Shown: piece after piece, positions 15,903-22,636 of the stretch | Numbering within the stretch: the first letter of the stretch is position 1 | Layout: each line of letters starts with the position of its first letter | Assembly: GCA_003353825.1 (NCBI GenBank) | Contig: PIVW01000031.1 | Coordinates: forward strand, 1 to 22,636 | From: Chloroflexota bacterium | Lineage (GTDB): Bacteria > Chloroflexota > Anaerolineae > J102 | Direction: 5' to 3' | Length of the DNA: 22,636 nt | Notes under the pieces: model-generated | What the model was told of the DNA's origin: nothing | Seen by the model: the letters and a program-made list of their open reading frames with translations, nothing else | Databases searched by the model: none | Program-made: the position numbers and the translations under genes

Positions 15903-17186
15903 ATGAAACAGTTACAGTTCACGCCAGTGGGCGTTGTCCAACTGCACCTCGAAGAGAGTGGTGATGTCGTCGTACGCGGGGATGCCAATAGAGAGACAGC
16001 GGTTCTCGATTCGCCACAGACAAATGATTCTGATATCTCACCCGTCGAAATCAAAGAAGATAGTACGCTTATTCGCTGCCGGGGCTCGGTCACGTTGCGC
16101 TTGCCGGCGGGGACATCGATGAATATCGTAGGTATGACTGATGATATGGTGCTACGAAACCTGGGTGATGTCAGAGTAGCAGAATGTAAAGGTGATTTGG
16201 TGGGTAGCGAATTGGCCTCTCTGGAAGTGGTGGGCGATGTGCGTGGCGATATGGCATTGCGGAAGATCAAGGACCAGGTGCAGTTACAAAACGTGCGCGG
16301 GGATCTTGCCGTTGCCCACGTCAGTACGATCAAGTCAGAGGCTATTCATGGCGACACCAGCATCAGCAATGTACCTGAGGCAAATATCACCAGCATCGGC
16401 GGTGACTTAAGTGTCGCCCACTGTACCACGTTACAGATCGAATCGGTGCAAGGGGATGTAGCATTGAGCAGTGTGGTTGATGTGGCGTCAGTGCAATCCA
16501 CTGGTGGCGATGCAACTGTCTCATCTCCAGGGCAATCTCTGGCACTCACCGGGGTAGGTGGCGATGTAACGATAAACGGCCCTCTGCACAGTCAAGGTAA
16601 GTATTGGATATCTGCTGGCGGTGATGTTGTAGGGCGTATCAGTGGTGATATTCGTGTAACCATTCGTGCAGACGGAGAGATACGCGGAGCCCCAGACCTG
16701 TCGTTGGCAGTTCAAGAAGATGGCAGCGTGACAGGAATACTAGGCGACGAATCAGAAGCTTGTGAACTAAGTATCGAAGCAGGTGGAGATGTCATCCTAA
16801 ATAGCCCGGGGCAATGGCAACGACGTCACAGTGCCATTGTCGATGCGGAGCTAAAGAAAGCGATGAAAGAGGTGAAAACCGAGCTCAAGAAGGCGGCGGG
16901 TGGTGTCAAAGCTGAGACAAAACGAGCCAACGTCGATGTCACTGTTGATCTGGATGACCTGGAAAAGATCGGGACAACGGGTGCCTCGGTGCGAGAAATC
17001 GTGCGCGATCTGCTGGATTCACTGGCCCCGAATACACCAGCGACAGCCGTTACCCAGGCACAACCGCTGACCTCAAAAGTTCCTGGCCCAGATGAACTAC
17101 GCATGGTACTGGAGATGCTTGAGACCGGTACCATCACTGCCGAAGAAGCGGAACAGCTAATGAAGGCGCTCACAGACGCTGGCTAA
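15903..17186 (+). CDS. DUF4097-like beta-strand repeat protein
   Basis: This 427-residue protein begins with repeated short beta-strand units of the form GDV.(V/L).(N/H)V.GD (about residues 10-280: DVVVRGDA, GDLVGSELASLEVVGDVRGD, GGDVTINGP), typical of DUF4097/DUF2807 beta-helix-like proteins. A lysine-rich helix (about 315-345, DAELKKAMKEVKTELKKAA) follows. The C-terminus LRMVLEMLETGTITAEEAEQ repeats the operon's shared helical motif. There is no signal peptide or membrane segment, so it seems cytoplasmic. GGAG lies 9 nt before the ATG. As last gene of the DUF2089 operon it probably works with the two upstream proteins; the exact role is not known. Confidence 0.8.
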   Translation: MKQLQFTPVGVVQLHLEESGDVVVRGDANRETAVLDSPQTNDSDISPVEIKEDSTLIRCRGSVTLRLPAGTSMNIVGMTDDMVLRNLGDVRVAECKGDLVGSELASLEVVGDVRGDMALRKIKDQVQLQNVRGDLAVAHVSTIKSEAIHGDTSISNVPEANITSIGGDLSVAHCTTLQIESVQGDVALSSVVDVASVQSTGGDATVSSPGQSLALTGVGGDVTINGPLHSQGKYWISAGGDVVGRISGDIRVTIRADGEIRGAPDLSLAVQEDGSVTGILGDESEACELSIEAGGDVILNSPGQWQRRHSAIVDAELKKAMKEVKTELKKAAGGVKAETKRANVDVTVDLDDLEKIGTTGASVREIVRDLLDSLAPNTPATAVTQAQPLTSKVPGPDELRMVLEMLETGTITAEEAEQLMKALTDAG

Positions 17187-17202
17187 GACCAGTTTCGCAA
17201 AG

Positions 17203-17231
17203 TTGACAGATAGCGCCGACTTGAATAATAT
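17203..17231 (+). promoter_or_regulatory. Promoter of the CBM48 mini-gene
   Basis: TTGACA (17203-17208) is a perfect -35, followed by a 17-bp spacer and TAATAT (17226-17231), which matches four of six -10 positions. Transcription would start near 17238, leaving a leader of about 90 nt before the ATG at 17328. Confidence 0.7.
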
Positions 17232-17239
17232 TGCCGATC

Positions 17240-17257
17240 GGTGGCATTGCTGCCACC
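17240..17257 (+). promoter_or_regulatory. Hairpin at the 5' end of the CBM48 transcript
   Basis: GGTGGCA-TTGC-TGCCACC is a perfect 7-bp stem with a 4-nt loop, placed right at the predicted transcript start. No T tract follows, so it is not a terminator. Such 5'-terminal hairpins can protect an mRNA from decay; that role is an inference. Confidence 0.6.
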
Positions 17258-17327
17258 CCAACAAGGACGACACCACAGCCCGCTGTCATTCTTCATTTTT
17301 TGTAATCCCCCAAAGGAGTAAGTCACA

Positions 17328-17615
17328 ATGGTAAACAAAAAATACGTCAAGAGCCGTGATGCCATGAAGGTCACATTTACGGTCGATTTCGCTAAAAAAA
17401 CCGATGTTGTTGAAGTCGCTGGAGATTTCAACGAGTGGAAACCCCAGCCAATGAAGAAGTACAAAAATGGTACGCACAAACTGGCCCTGGAACTTGAACC
17501 GGGACAGGCTTACCAATATCGTTATCGTTTAGACGGCACCTGGGAGAATGACTGGGCAGCCGATGACTACACTCCCAATGGCTTAGGTGAGGACAACTCC
17601 GTCGTCCTGTGCTAA
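17328..17615 (+). CDS. Stand-alone CBM48 / isoamylase early-set domain protein
   Basis: This 95-residue protein is almost entirely one carbohydrate-binding fold of the AMPK-beta/CBM48 type: VTFTVDFAKKTDVVEVAGDF, then NEWKPQPMKK, GTHKLALELEPGQAYQYRYR, LDGTWENDW and DDYTPNGLGEDNSVV. The W in FNEWK and W in GTWENDW are the expected glucan-contacting residues. It probably binds glycogen and may target or regulate enzymes such as the GlgP encoded at 745-3315. AAAGGAG lies 9 nt before the ATG. It is a monocistronic unit with its own promoter, 5' hairpin and terminator, which suggests separate and perhaps high expression. Confidence 0.88.
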   Translation: MVNKKYVKSRDAMKVTFTVDFAKKTDVVEVAGDFNEWKPQPMKKYKNGTHKLALELEPGQAYQYRYRLDGTWENDWAADDYTPNGLGEDNSVVLC

Positions 17616-17637
17616 CCTGGAGCGACTCAAGGTCCCC

Positions 17638-17678
17638 AAATGCGCCCACCCTCCTGGTGTGGCGCATTTTGTTTTTTT
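17638..17678 (+). terminator. Intrinsic terminator of the CBM48 gene
   Basis: AAATGCGCC (17638-17646) pairs with GGCGCATTT (17661-17669), extended by ACC/GGT near the CTCCT loop. A T-rich run (TTTTGTTTTTTT) follows. It starts 22 nt after the stop codon. Confidence 0.85.
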
Positions 17679-17760
17679 GAAATACTTTAACTGAGTATGG
17701 CAGAATGCCCTATGGTAAAATATCAATCTGCGATCTCAGTTGACAGGTCGAGGAGCAACC

Positions 17761-18216
17761 ATGTTTGATGACCCTACCCTACAGGCGAAACTCGATGCCT
17801 GTCCCCAAAAACTTCAGGGCATAATCGAAGAATTTCAGGAAGCTTTCCCGGAAGAACGCATCGAAATGATGATAGACTTCTCTGATACTTTGCCCGATCT
17901 TCCGGAACGACTGCTAGATGAACGTGACATTATGGAAAAAGTGCACGAATGCCAGTCGCCTGTCTTTCTGCACACAGAGATCACCAATGGCGAAGTCGTA
18001 TTCTATTTTGATATTCCGCCTGAAGCGCCCACCGTACGAGGGTATGCCAGTCTATTGGCCGAAGGTATTAATGGCGTTAGCCCTACCGCCGTGCTGAACA
18101 CACCCGATGATGTCTACCGCTTGCTGGGGTTGGACAAGGTCATTTCTCATCTGCGCTTGCGCGGATTGCACGCCTTGCTGGGATATATGAAACGGCAGGT
18201 ACGGGCACAGGTTTGA
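17761..18216 (+). CDS. sufE: SufE family cysteine desulfurase activator
   Basis: This 151-residue protein accepts sulfur from a SufS-type cysteine desulfurase and passes it to Fe-S cluster assembly. The active cysteine is C64 in VHECQSPVFLHTE, and the C-terminal part AEGINGVSPTAVLNTPDDVY..LGLDKVISHLRLRGL is characteristic. The ATG at 17761 is chosen over the upstream TTG at 17740, because GAGGAG lies about 6 nt before it. No sufS or other suf gene is nearby, so it is an orphan copy. Iron-sulfur-binding RicT is also in the window, but a link is only speculation. Confidence 0.9.
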   Translation: MFDDPTLQAKLDACPQKLQGIIEEFQEAFPEERIEMMIDFSDTLPDLPERLLDERDIMEKVHECQSPVFLHTEITNGEVVFYFDIPPEAPTVRGYASLLAEGINGVSPTAVLNTPDDVYRLLGLDKVISHLRLRGLHALLGYMKRQVRAQV

Positions 18217-18317
18217 GTACATCCCCGAAGGTTAGGCCAGGGATGATGAAGACTGAGGGAACCCAAAAGCATTCGTGTCGTCTAACGTAGTATCATGCAC
18301 CCAGATCGGAAACGGTT

Positions 18318-18997
18318 GTGCCAGAACATATCAAGTGGAAGCAAGACAACTGGGCGCCGACCCAATATGATTATCACATGCTAAATGCCGGCGACAGGCA
18401 ATGGCTGTGCGATCTGCCCGAAACCTTGTGGCTCTGCAATGGTAGTTCTCCGCTGGTGATGACCCACGCCGAACCGGGAAACGATACAGGTCGGGTAACA
18501 GCACAATTCTCTAAGCAAGATTGGGCAAACATCTTCACCGACCTCCCTCATCGCTCCACCCTGGTCGGATATCACCTCCATTGGTTCTGGCAACACCGTT
18601 GGCAGCATTATCACTTTATCCGCACCCCCTCGGCAGAATTACCGCTCGATGGTGACACACGGGTAGGTTTCATCATTTTGCACAGAACGGAACAGGGATG
18701 GCAGGCCGAACAGCGCCGCCTGTCCTATGATCTGGAGGGCGAACTCGCGATATTCCGACAAAGCGATTATTACACAAGGGTGGCGTCATCGCACATCTTT
18801 TTTGGGAAGAATTGCGTACTGCACGTTGGTGGATCGTTCCCTTCTTTGCCCATCTCCGCCGGGAATCGGCATTTGCAGCCACAATGCCAGGACACAAAAG
18901 TGGTTATAGCCACGCCGAAATGACATCCGCCTTGAAGACCTTCAATCGCGCACTCACGCCCGAGTATCATCTCGATGCGCTTAGCATTTCTAGCTGA
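18318..18997 (+). pseudogene. Decayed metallophosphoesterase, truncated and frameshifted
   Basis: The frame from a GTG at 18318 aligns in order with the middle of the intact metallophosphoesterase downstream: DRQWLCDLPETLWL, then PLVMTHAEPGN (versus RVAHGVPGHN), then LPLDGDTRVGFIILH (versus IPLNGDVRAQFAILD). Around 18776 the match continues in another frame as KGGVIAHLFWEELRTAR (versus EGGVISELFYWELVTAE), ending at 18997. One missing base in the ACAAGGG stretch would explain this. The first ~70 residues with the DxH, GD and GNH metal sites are absent, and the NPGSVG motif reads RTPSAE. It overlaps the intact gene by 23 nt. A sequencing error could explain the frameshift but not the missing active site. 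Confidence 0.75.
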
Positions 18998-19955
18998 CAT
19001 CCACGGCAACTGGCCCGCATTAGAGGCCGTCTGCACTGAACTGGAGCGATTACAACCTGATACTGTCATCGTCAACGGCGATCTAATCAACGCCGTGCCT
19101 TTCAGCGCCCAGGTGATCGACTACATCCGTAGCAGCGACTGGGTGGTCGTTCGTGGCAATCACGAGTTCTACTACCTGAATTTTGGCAGCGAGCGCGACG
19201 TTCCCGAAAGCCATGACAGAGAGCGCTGGGGACAACTGCACTGGTTGGTCGATCACCTCTCGCCAGAGCAAGGGCGCTATCTCGCCACGCTGCCCGACGA
19301 TCTCACCCTTTACTTCCCCCAAACCCAACCGATCCGCGTCGCCCATGGTGTTCCGGGCCACAATCGCCGCGGTTTTTATGTAGACCAGCCCGACGATGAG
19401 ATTGTCTCTGCCATCCAGCATGTGGAGCAATCTACCTTAATCAGCGCTCACTCACACGTTCAGATAGATCGACGCCTATCTACGGCGAATCTGCACGCCG
19501 ATGATCTCGTTGGCAATCAACACCTTGCCTCGCTTTGGAATAGTGGGCAACAACACCCCCGGAAGTGGCACCTGGTTAACCCCGGTAGTGTGGGCATCCC
19601 TCTGAATGGGGATGTGAGGGCGCAATTTGCAATCCTTGATAACCCCACAGCAGACACAATGGATGGAGGCTGGAAGACGACATTCTATCGCGTACCCTAT
19701 GATCGCCGTCCGGCACTCGATAGCTACACTTCTAGTGGCATGCTGGAAGAAGGCGGAGTCATCAGTGAACTCTTTTATTGGGAATTGGTTACAGCCGAGT
19801 TAGAAGTCCCATTCTTTTTCCAATGGGCCCAAGAGCGTTTCCCCAATCTGGACCGGCAATTGCGAGACGCCTTTGCCGCCTACAAGACAGCAACAGGGAG
19901 AGATGAGTACATTCGTAAGCGAGATCCACTCTACACTGATGCAGACTTGACTTAA
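18975..19955 (+). CDS. Calcineurin-like metallophosphoesterase
   Basis: This 326-residue protein has all the motifs of the two-metal phosphoesterase fold: D8-x-H10 (LADIHGNWPALEAV), G35-D36 (VNGDL), G-N62-H63 (VRGNHEF), H in RVAHGVPGHN and H-x-H in SAHSHVQ, then VNPGSVGIPLNGD. It probably hydrolyses a phosphomono- or diester; substrate unknown. The C-terminal 100 residues (EEGGVISELFYWELVTAELE onward) are shared with the decayed gene just upstream, so the two arose by tandem duplication. The ATG lies inside the pseudogene's 3' end, with no clear Shine-Dalgarno sequence, which hints at former translational coupling. Confidence 0.88.
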   Translation: MRLAFLADIHGNWPALEAVCTELERLQPDTVIVNGDLINAVPFSAQVIDYIRSSDWVVVRGNHEFYYLNFGSERDVPESHDRERWGQLHWLVDHLSPEQGRYLATLPDDLTLYFPQTQPIRVAHGVPGHNRRGFYVDQPDDEIVSAIQHVEQSTLISAHSHVQIDRRLSTANLHADDLVGNQHLASLWNSGQQHPRKWHLVNPGSVGIPLNGDVRAQFAILDNPTADTMDGGWKTTFYRVPYDRRPALDSYTSSGMLEEGGVISELFYWELVTAELEVPFFFQWAQERFPNLDRQLRDAFAAYKTATGRDEYIRKRDPLYTDADLT

Positions 19956-19969
19956 CCCAGGTGCAATGC

Positions 19970-20113
19970 ACTTTAACGGCTCTTTGGGACTTCGCGTGAC
20001 GATCACGAATTTCAGTTGATGATGCCCCCACACCTAGTGGCTGATTGTACCAGCGCCTAGATATAGTGTGGAAAAAATCAGCACCACGCGAAATCCCAGA
20101 GAACCACTTTAAC
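19970..20113. mobile_element. 128-bp ISL3-like MITE with 8-bp target duplications
   Basis: ACTTTAAC at 19970-19977 and 20106-20113 flanks a 128-bp segment (19978-20105). Its 21-bp ends are inverted copies that match at 18 of 21 positions and align without a gap: the left starts GGCTCTTTGGGA and the right, read inward, GGTTCTCTGGGA; both end TTCGCGTG. Internal pairs CCACAC/GTGTGG (20028-20033, 20066-20071) and imperfect CTAG..GCTG/CAGC..CTAG let most of it fold into one long hairpin. A GGCTCTTT-type end with an 8-bp duplication fits the ISL3 family as I know it. It has no coding capacity. It begins 22 nt after the metallophosphoesterase stop, between two converging genes, and may also act as a terminator. 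Confidence 0.85.
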
Positions 20114-20133
20114 TTAACGACATTGACTGATCA

Positions 20134-20643
20134 CTAGCCATGGCGATGATGAACAACATTACGCCGAATAGTCCTTCGTTCCAATCGAATACGCCGGCGC
20201 TCTGCCGCTTCATCATAACGGCGTTTTTGATTCTCGGTTTCAGGAATGAGAGCGGGGATATTAATCCGGTTACCATGTTCGTCGATCGCGACAAAAGTGA
20301 GATAAGCGCTAGAACTGCGTCTGAGTTCGCCCGTTAACGGGTTCTCGGCCTGAACGCGAACACCTACCTCCATGCTTGAATTAAATGCTCGATTTACTTG
20401 TGCTTTCAAGATCACAACTTCACCGATACGAATGCCTTGGCGAAAATGCAGATCGTCCATACTGACAGTCACTACGATCTGGCGGGCATGGCGCATGGCA
20501 GCTACACCGGCACAGATATCTATCCAAGACATGATCTGCCCCCCGAATGCTGTACCCAAACCGTTTGCATGCGAAGGCAGTACCAATTGTGTCATCTCGA
20601 CATAAGATTCGTAGGCGCGTTTAGGGGTAAGAGATTCGGTCAT
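20134..20643 (-). CDS. Acyl-CoA thioesterase, hotdog fold
   Basis: This 169-residue enzyme hydrolyses acyl-CoA thioesters in the cytoplasm. The YciA/BFIT-type core is clear: EMTQLVLPSHANGLGTAFGG and QIMSWIDICAGVAAMRHA, with N27 and D42 as the usual active-site residues, then DDLHFRQGIRIGEVVILKAQ. The C-terminus is a very basic helix (RRYDEAAERRRIRLERRTIR). The start at 20643 is preferred: it has GGGAG 7 nt upstream and gives the family's usual length. Longer starts at 20682 and 20883 exist, and the latter would overlap the divergent wbaP-like gene. Confidence 0.9.
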   Translation of the reverse strand: MTESLTPKRAYESYVEMTQLVLPSHANGLGTAFGGQIMSWIDICAGVAAMRHARQIVVTVSMDDLHFRQGIRIGEVVILKAQVNRAFNSSMEVGVRVQAENPLTGELRRSSSAYLTFVAIDEHGNRINIPALIPETENQKRRYDEAAERRRIRLERRTIRRNVVHHRHG

Positions 20644-20784
20644 GAGTCTACTCCCATTTAAGTATACATCGATCTCGTGCATTATGCCTGACCTCGACCT
20701 TGCTGCCAACCCCGGATAATGTCCGTCATAAGTTCTGTTCGACTGAAAAAAGTGGCGAATTTGTTCGCGGTACGGATCATTTTG

Positions 20785-20812
20785 TTGGCTAGCACTCGAC
20801 TTCGAGTATAAT
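20785..20812 (+). promoter_or_regulatory. Promoter of the wbaP-like gene
   Basis: TTGGCT (20785-20790), a 16-bp spacer and a perfect TATAAT (20807-20812) lie about 40 nt before the ATG at 20852. Transcription would start near 20819. Confidence 0.6.
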
Positions 20813-20851
20813 ACGTGACTGGCGTTGCCAGATAACGCCTGAGGAAGTCTT

Positions 20852-22270
20852 ATGCTGAGACGTGATGAGGATGTCAATTTCATTATCTACGAGTATATCA
20901 GCGACTTGGTACTGACGCTGCTTGTACTCTATCTTGCGTATCTCGCCCGTATCTATCTTCCCTATGGTATGACACTGACCGCCGGGGATATCGAATTCAC
21001 ACCAGCGCTCTATGTCACTATCTGCGCTATTTGGACATTGGTGTTTTACCTGCTCAACGTCTACGACCCACGCAATACCCTGCGCGCTGTTGACGAATTG
21101 CAGTCGCTTCTATTAGCAATCAGCCTCTCATTCTTTGTCTTTGCCGGCGTGCTCTACCTTTCGTATCGTGATTTACCGCGTTTGCTCTTTATCTATTTCG
21201 TTATCGGTGATGTCATTTTCCTCATCTTATACCGATGGGCGATACGCCTGGCGCTACATTGGACAGGCGCCCGCAAACTAAGTACACGGCGAATCCTGGT
21301 CATTGGAGCCGGACGAGTGGGGCAGACGGTAGGGTTACGCATTCACGAGGAGACCTGGACGGGATTGAAGTTGGTTGGGTTCCTCGATGACGATCCAGGG
21401 AAGATAGGAAGTAGGGTCGCAGGAGAACAAGTCTTCGGACCGTTATCCAACGCTCTGGCCATGGTAGAAAAGTTGAACGTCGATGAAGTGATCTTCGCCC
21501 TGCCTCTGCGTGCCCATGAGGCTTTGCGACAACTGGTCATCGCCTTACAAGAGCATCCTGTCCAGGTACGCGTGGTACCTGATGTGCTCGACCTGGCCTT
21601 CTTCCGAGCCAGCATGTCTGATTGGGATGGCATTCCTCTGATCGGATTACGCGATCCCGCTATTTGCGGCTTCAATCGTCTGCTTAAACGGACATTCGAT
21701 CTCATCGTTGCCTCGTTTACCTTAGTGGTGACATGGCCGATCATGTTGGTGGTAGCCATCGCCATCAAACTTGATAGCTCTGGCGCGGTCATACTCAGGC
21801 AAGAACGTGTCGGCGAAAACGGGCGGCTCTTTCAGGTTTATAAGTTTCGTTCCATGGTCGAAAACGCGGACCAACGCCTTGCAGAAGTGCTCACAGAAAC
21901 TGCTGATGGCCAGATCGTTCACAAACATCGCGATGATCCTCGCATCACACGGGTTGGCCGTGTGATGCGCCGTACCAGCATCGATGAGTTACCGCAGATA
22001 TTTAATGTCTTCAAAGGCGAAATGAGCATGGTGGGCCCTCGTCCTGAGTTGCCCTTTATCGTCGCTCGTTACGAAGCCTGGCAACACAAACGCTTTGCCG
22101 TACCACCGGGCATCACCGGTTGGTGGCAGATCAGCGGTCGCAGCGATAAACCCATGCACCTCCATACCGAGGACGATCTCTATTACATCAGTCATTATTC
22201 GCCGCTGTTGGATATGCAGATCCTCTGGCGCACCGTCGGCATTGTTTTGAAAGGAAACGGGGCGTATTAA
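20852..22270 (+). CDS. Polyprenyl-phosphate sugar-1-phosphate transferase (WbaP/EpsE type)
   Basis: This 472-residue membrane enzyme starts exopolysaccharide or O-antigen synthesis by moving a hexose-1-phosphate from UDP-sugar to undecaprenyl phosphate. The N-terminal part has about four membrane segments (roughly 13-130). A Rossmann-like domain (from [13 protein letters not shown] at about 150) follows. The C-terminal sugar-transferase domain begins at [15 protein letters not shown], with [48 protein letters not shown] and [12 protein letters not shown], all diagnostic. GAGGAAG lies before the ATG. It would act first in the pathway whose other enzymes lie at 3958-8805 and 11249-12391. Whether the donor is glucose or galactose cannot be told. 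Confidence 0.92.
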   Translation: MLRRDEDVNFIIYEYISDLVLTLLVLYLAYLARIYLPYGMTLTAGDIEFTPALYVTICAIWTLVFYLLNVYDPRNTLRAVDELQSLLLAISLSFFVFAGVLYLSYRDLPRLLFIYFVIGDVIFLILYRWAIRLALHWTGARKLSTRRILVIGAGRVGQTVGLRIHEETWTGLKLVGFLDDDPGKIGSRVAGEQVFGPLSNALAMVEKLNVDEVIFALPLRAHEALRQLVIALQEHPVQVRVVPDVLDLAFFRASMSDWDGIPLIGLRDPAICGFNRLLKRTFDLIVASFTLVVTWPIMLVVAIAIKLDSSGAVILRQERVGENGRLFQVYKFRSMVENADQRLAEVLTETADGQIVHKHRDDPRITRVGRVMRRTSIDELPQIFNVFKGEMSMVGPRPELPFIVARYEAWQHKRFAVPPGITGWWQISGRSDKPMHLHTEDDLYYISHYSPLLDMQILWRTVGIVLKGNGAY

Positions 22271-22517
22271 CGGGATCGATTGCACTGGGTTGGAATGAAG
22301 CGAGGGAAACGTAATCTGAGAGGGGAAACGATAAATGCTGGGGTCAAACTCCGTATGGTTCATGCAGCAATACCAAATATGAAAATGTTGTGGCAACAGA
22401 GCGAGCAATTTCCATCAGATCGGCGTTCAGAGCAATGCTATTCTGCGACGCGGGTTGGCTGTTTGTGCAGTTTTTAGGCGGAAACTCCTCACCCGGTCGG
22501 CTTTACAGCCAATTTTG
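22271..22517. other. Gene-free right end
   Basis: No credible gene was found after wbaP. TTGGCTGT (22455-22462) and ACAGCCAA (22505-22512) form an 8-bp inverted repeat, with 42 nt between the arms. Open frames of 65 and 72 residues here have no protein-like features. No clear terminator for the sugar transferase gene was seen. Confidence 0.5.
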
Positions 22518-22556
22518 GGCATGGTTCATTGATGCCGTTTTGCATCTTTACAAATT
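22518..22556 (+). repeat. Third copy of the 39-nt end sequence of the first MITE
   Basis: This 39-nt stretch has exactly the length and edges of the two ends of the element at 509-686: GGCATGGTTCATT at the outside and CATCTTTACAAATT at the inside. It matches the right-hand MITE end at 29 of 39 positions by hand count. The sequence beyond it differs from the MITE interior. A partner end in the opposite orientation would fall outside the window, so it may be the left end of another, partly visible element. Confidence 0.65.
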
Positions 22557-22636
22557 CTTGAGAAGTGCTCTTGTGCTGAAGCCAGAAAGTCCGATTTCAG
22601 CGTCTTAGAGCGCCTCAAACCTTGCCAATTACCTAA

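Noticed and set aside
20648..20668. TATACT box on the minus strand before the thioesterase
   Set aside because: No -35 at proper distance, and the start site would fall on or inside the ribosome-binding site.
20644..20883. 80-residue N-terminal extension of the thioesterase
   Set aside because: It lacks homology to the hotdog family, would overlap the start and promoter of the divergent sugar transferase gene, and a good Shine-Dalgarno sequence supports 20643.
21989..22408. 139-residue minus-strand ORF
   Set aside because: It is the opposite-strand shadow of the conserved sugar-transferase domain.
22280..22608. Two overlapping ORFs of 65 and 72 residues at the right edge
   Set aside because: No domain or ribosome-binding site, and the second runs through the repeat at 22518-22556.

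Overview
The window looks like a chromosomal segment from a bacterium with moderate GC, most likely a Chloroflexota member near Anaerolineae. This is an inference from gene content: a GlgP with the DUF3417-type N-terminus, a holB-ricT (PSP1) pair, a DUF2089/DUF4097 envelope-stress-like operon and scattered exopolysaccharide genes. No rRNA, tRNA, CRISPR array or complete insertion sequence was seen.

Layout. Positions 1-744 carry no gene but hold a strong bidirectional terminator hairpin and a 178-bp MITE-like element with 8-bp target duplications. Then come glgP (745-3315, minus) and a 640-nt gene-poor gap. A leftward exopolysaccharide block follows: hexapeptide acyltransferase, O-antigen ligase/polymerase, a GT4 glycosyltransferase and, after a 320-nt gap, a DUF1972-type glycosyltransferase (3958-8805). 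Divergent from it is a two-gene operon (8947-11083): a fused PII-like/CBS sensor protein overlapping an ArsB/P-protein-like permease. Another GT4 glycosyltransferase (11249-12391) is followed by the replication/regulation pair holB and ricT (12461-14349), closed by a strong terminator. A small coiled-coil ORF converges on that terminator.

From 14861 a near-consensus promoter drives DUF2089, a short SHOCT-like-motif protein and a DUF4097-like beta-strand protein. All three carry the same short helical motif. An isolated CBM48-type glycogen-binding mini-gene has its own promoter, 5' hairpin and terminator. SufE comes next, then a decayed metallophosphoesterase followed directly by an intact paralogue. 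A 128-bp ISL3-like MITE with perfect 8-bp target duplications sits between that gene and a convergent acyl-CoA thioesterase. The last gene is a WbaP/EpsE-type initiating sugar-phosphate transferase (20852-22270). The final 366 nt hold no gene but contain a third copy of the first MITE's end sequence.

How the genes fit together. GlgP and the CBM48 protein point to glycogen turnover. WbaP, three glycosyltransferases, the acyltransferase and the ligase could together make and export a polysaccharide. The most novel content is the PII-CBS sensor coupled to a permease, the three-protein DUF2089/DUF4097 module with a shared motif, and the small non-autonomous mobile elements in the intergenic gaps.
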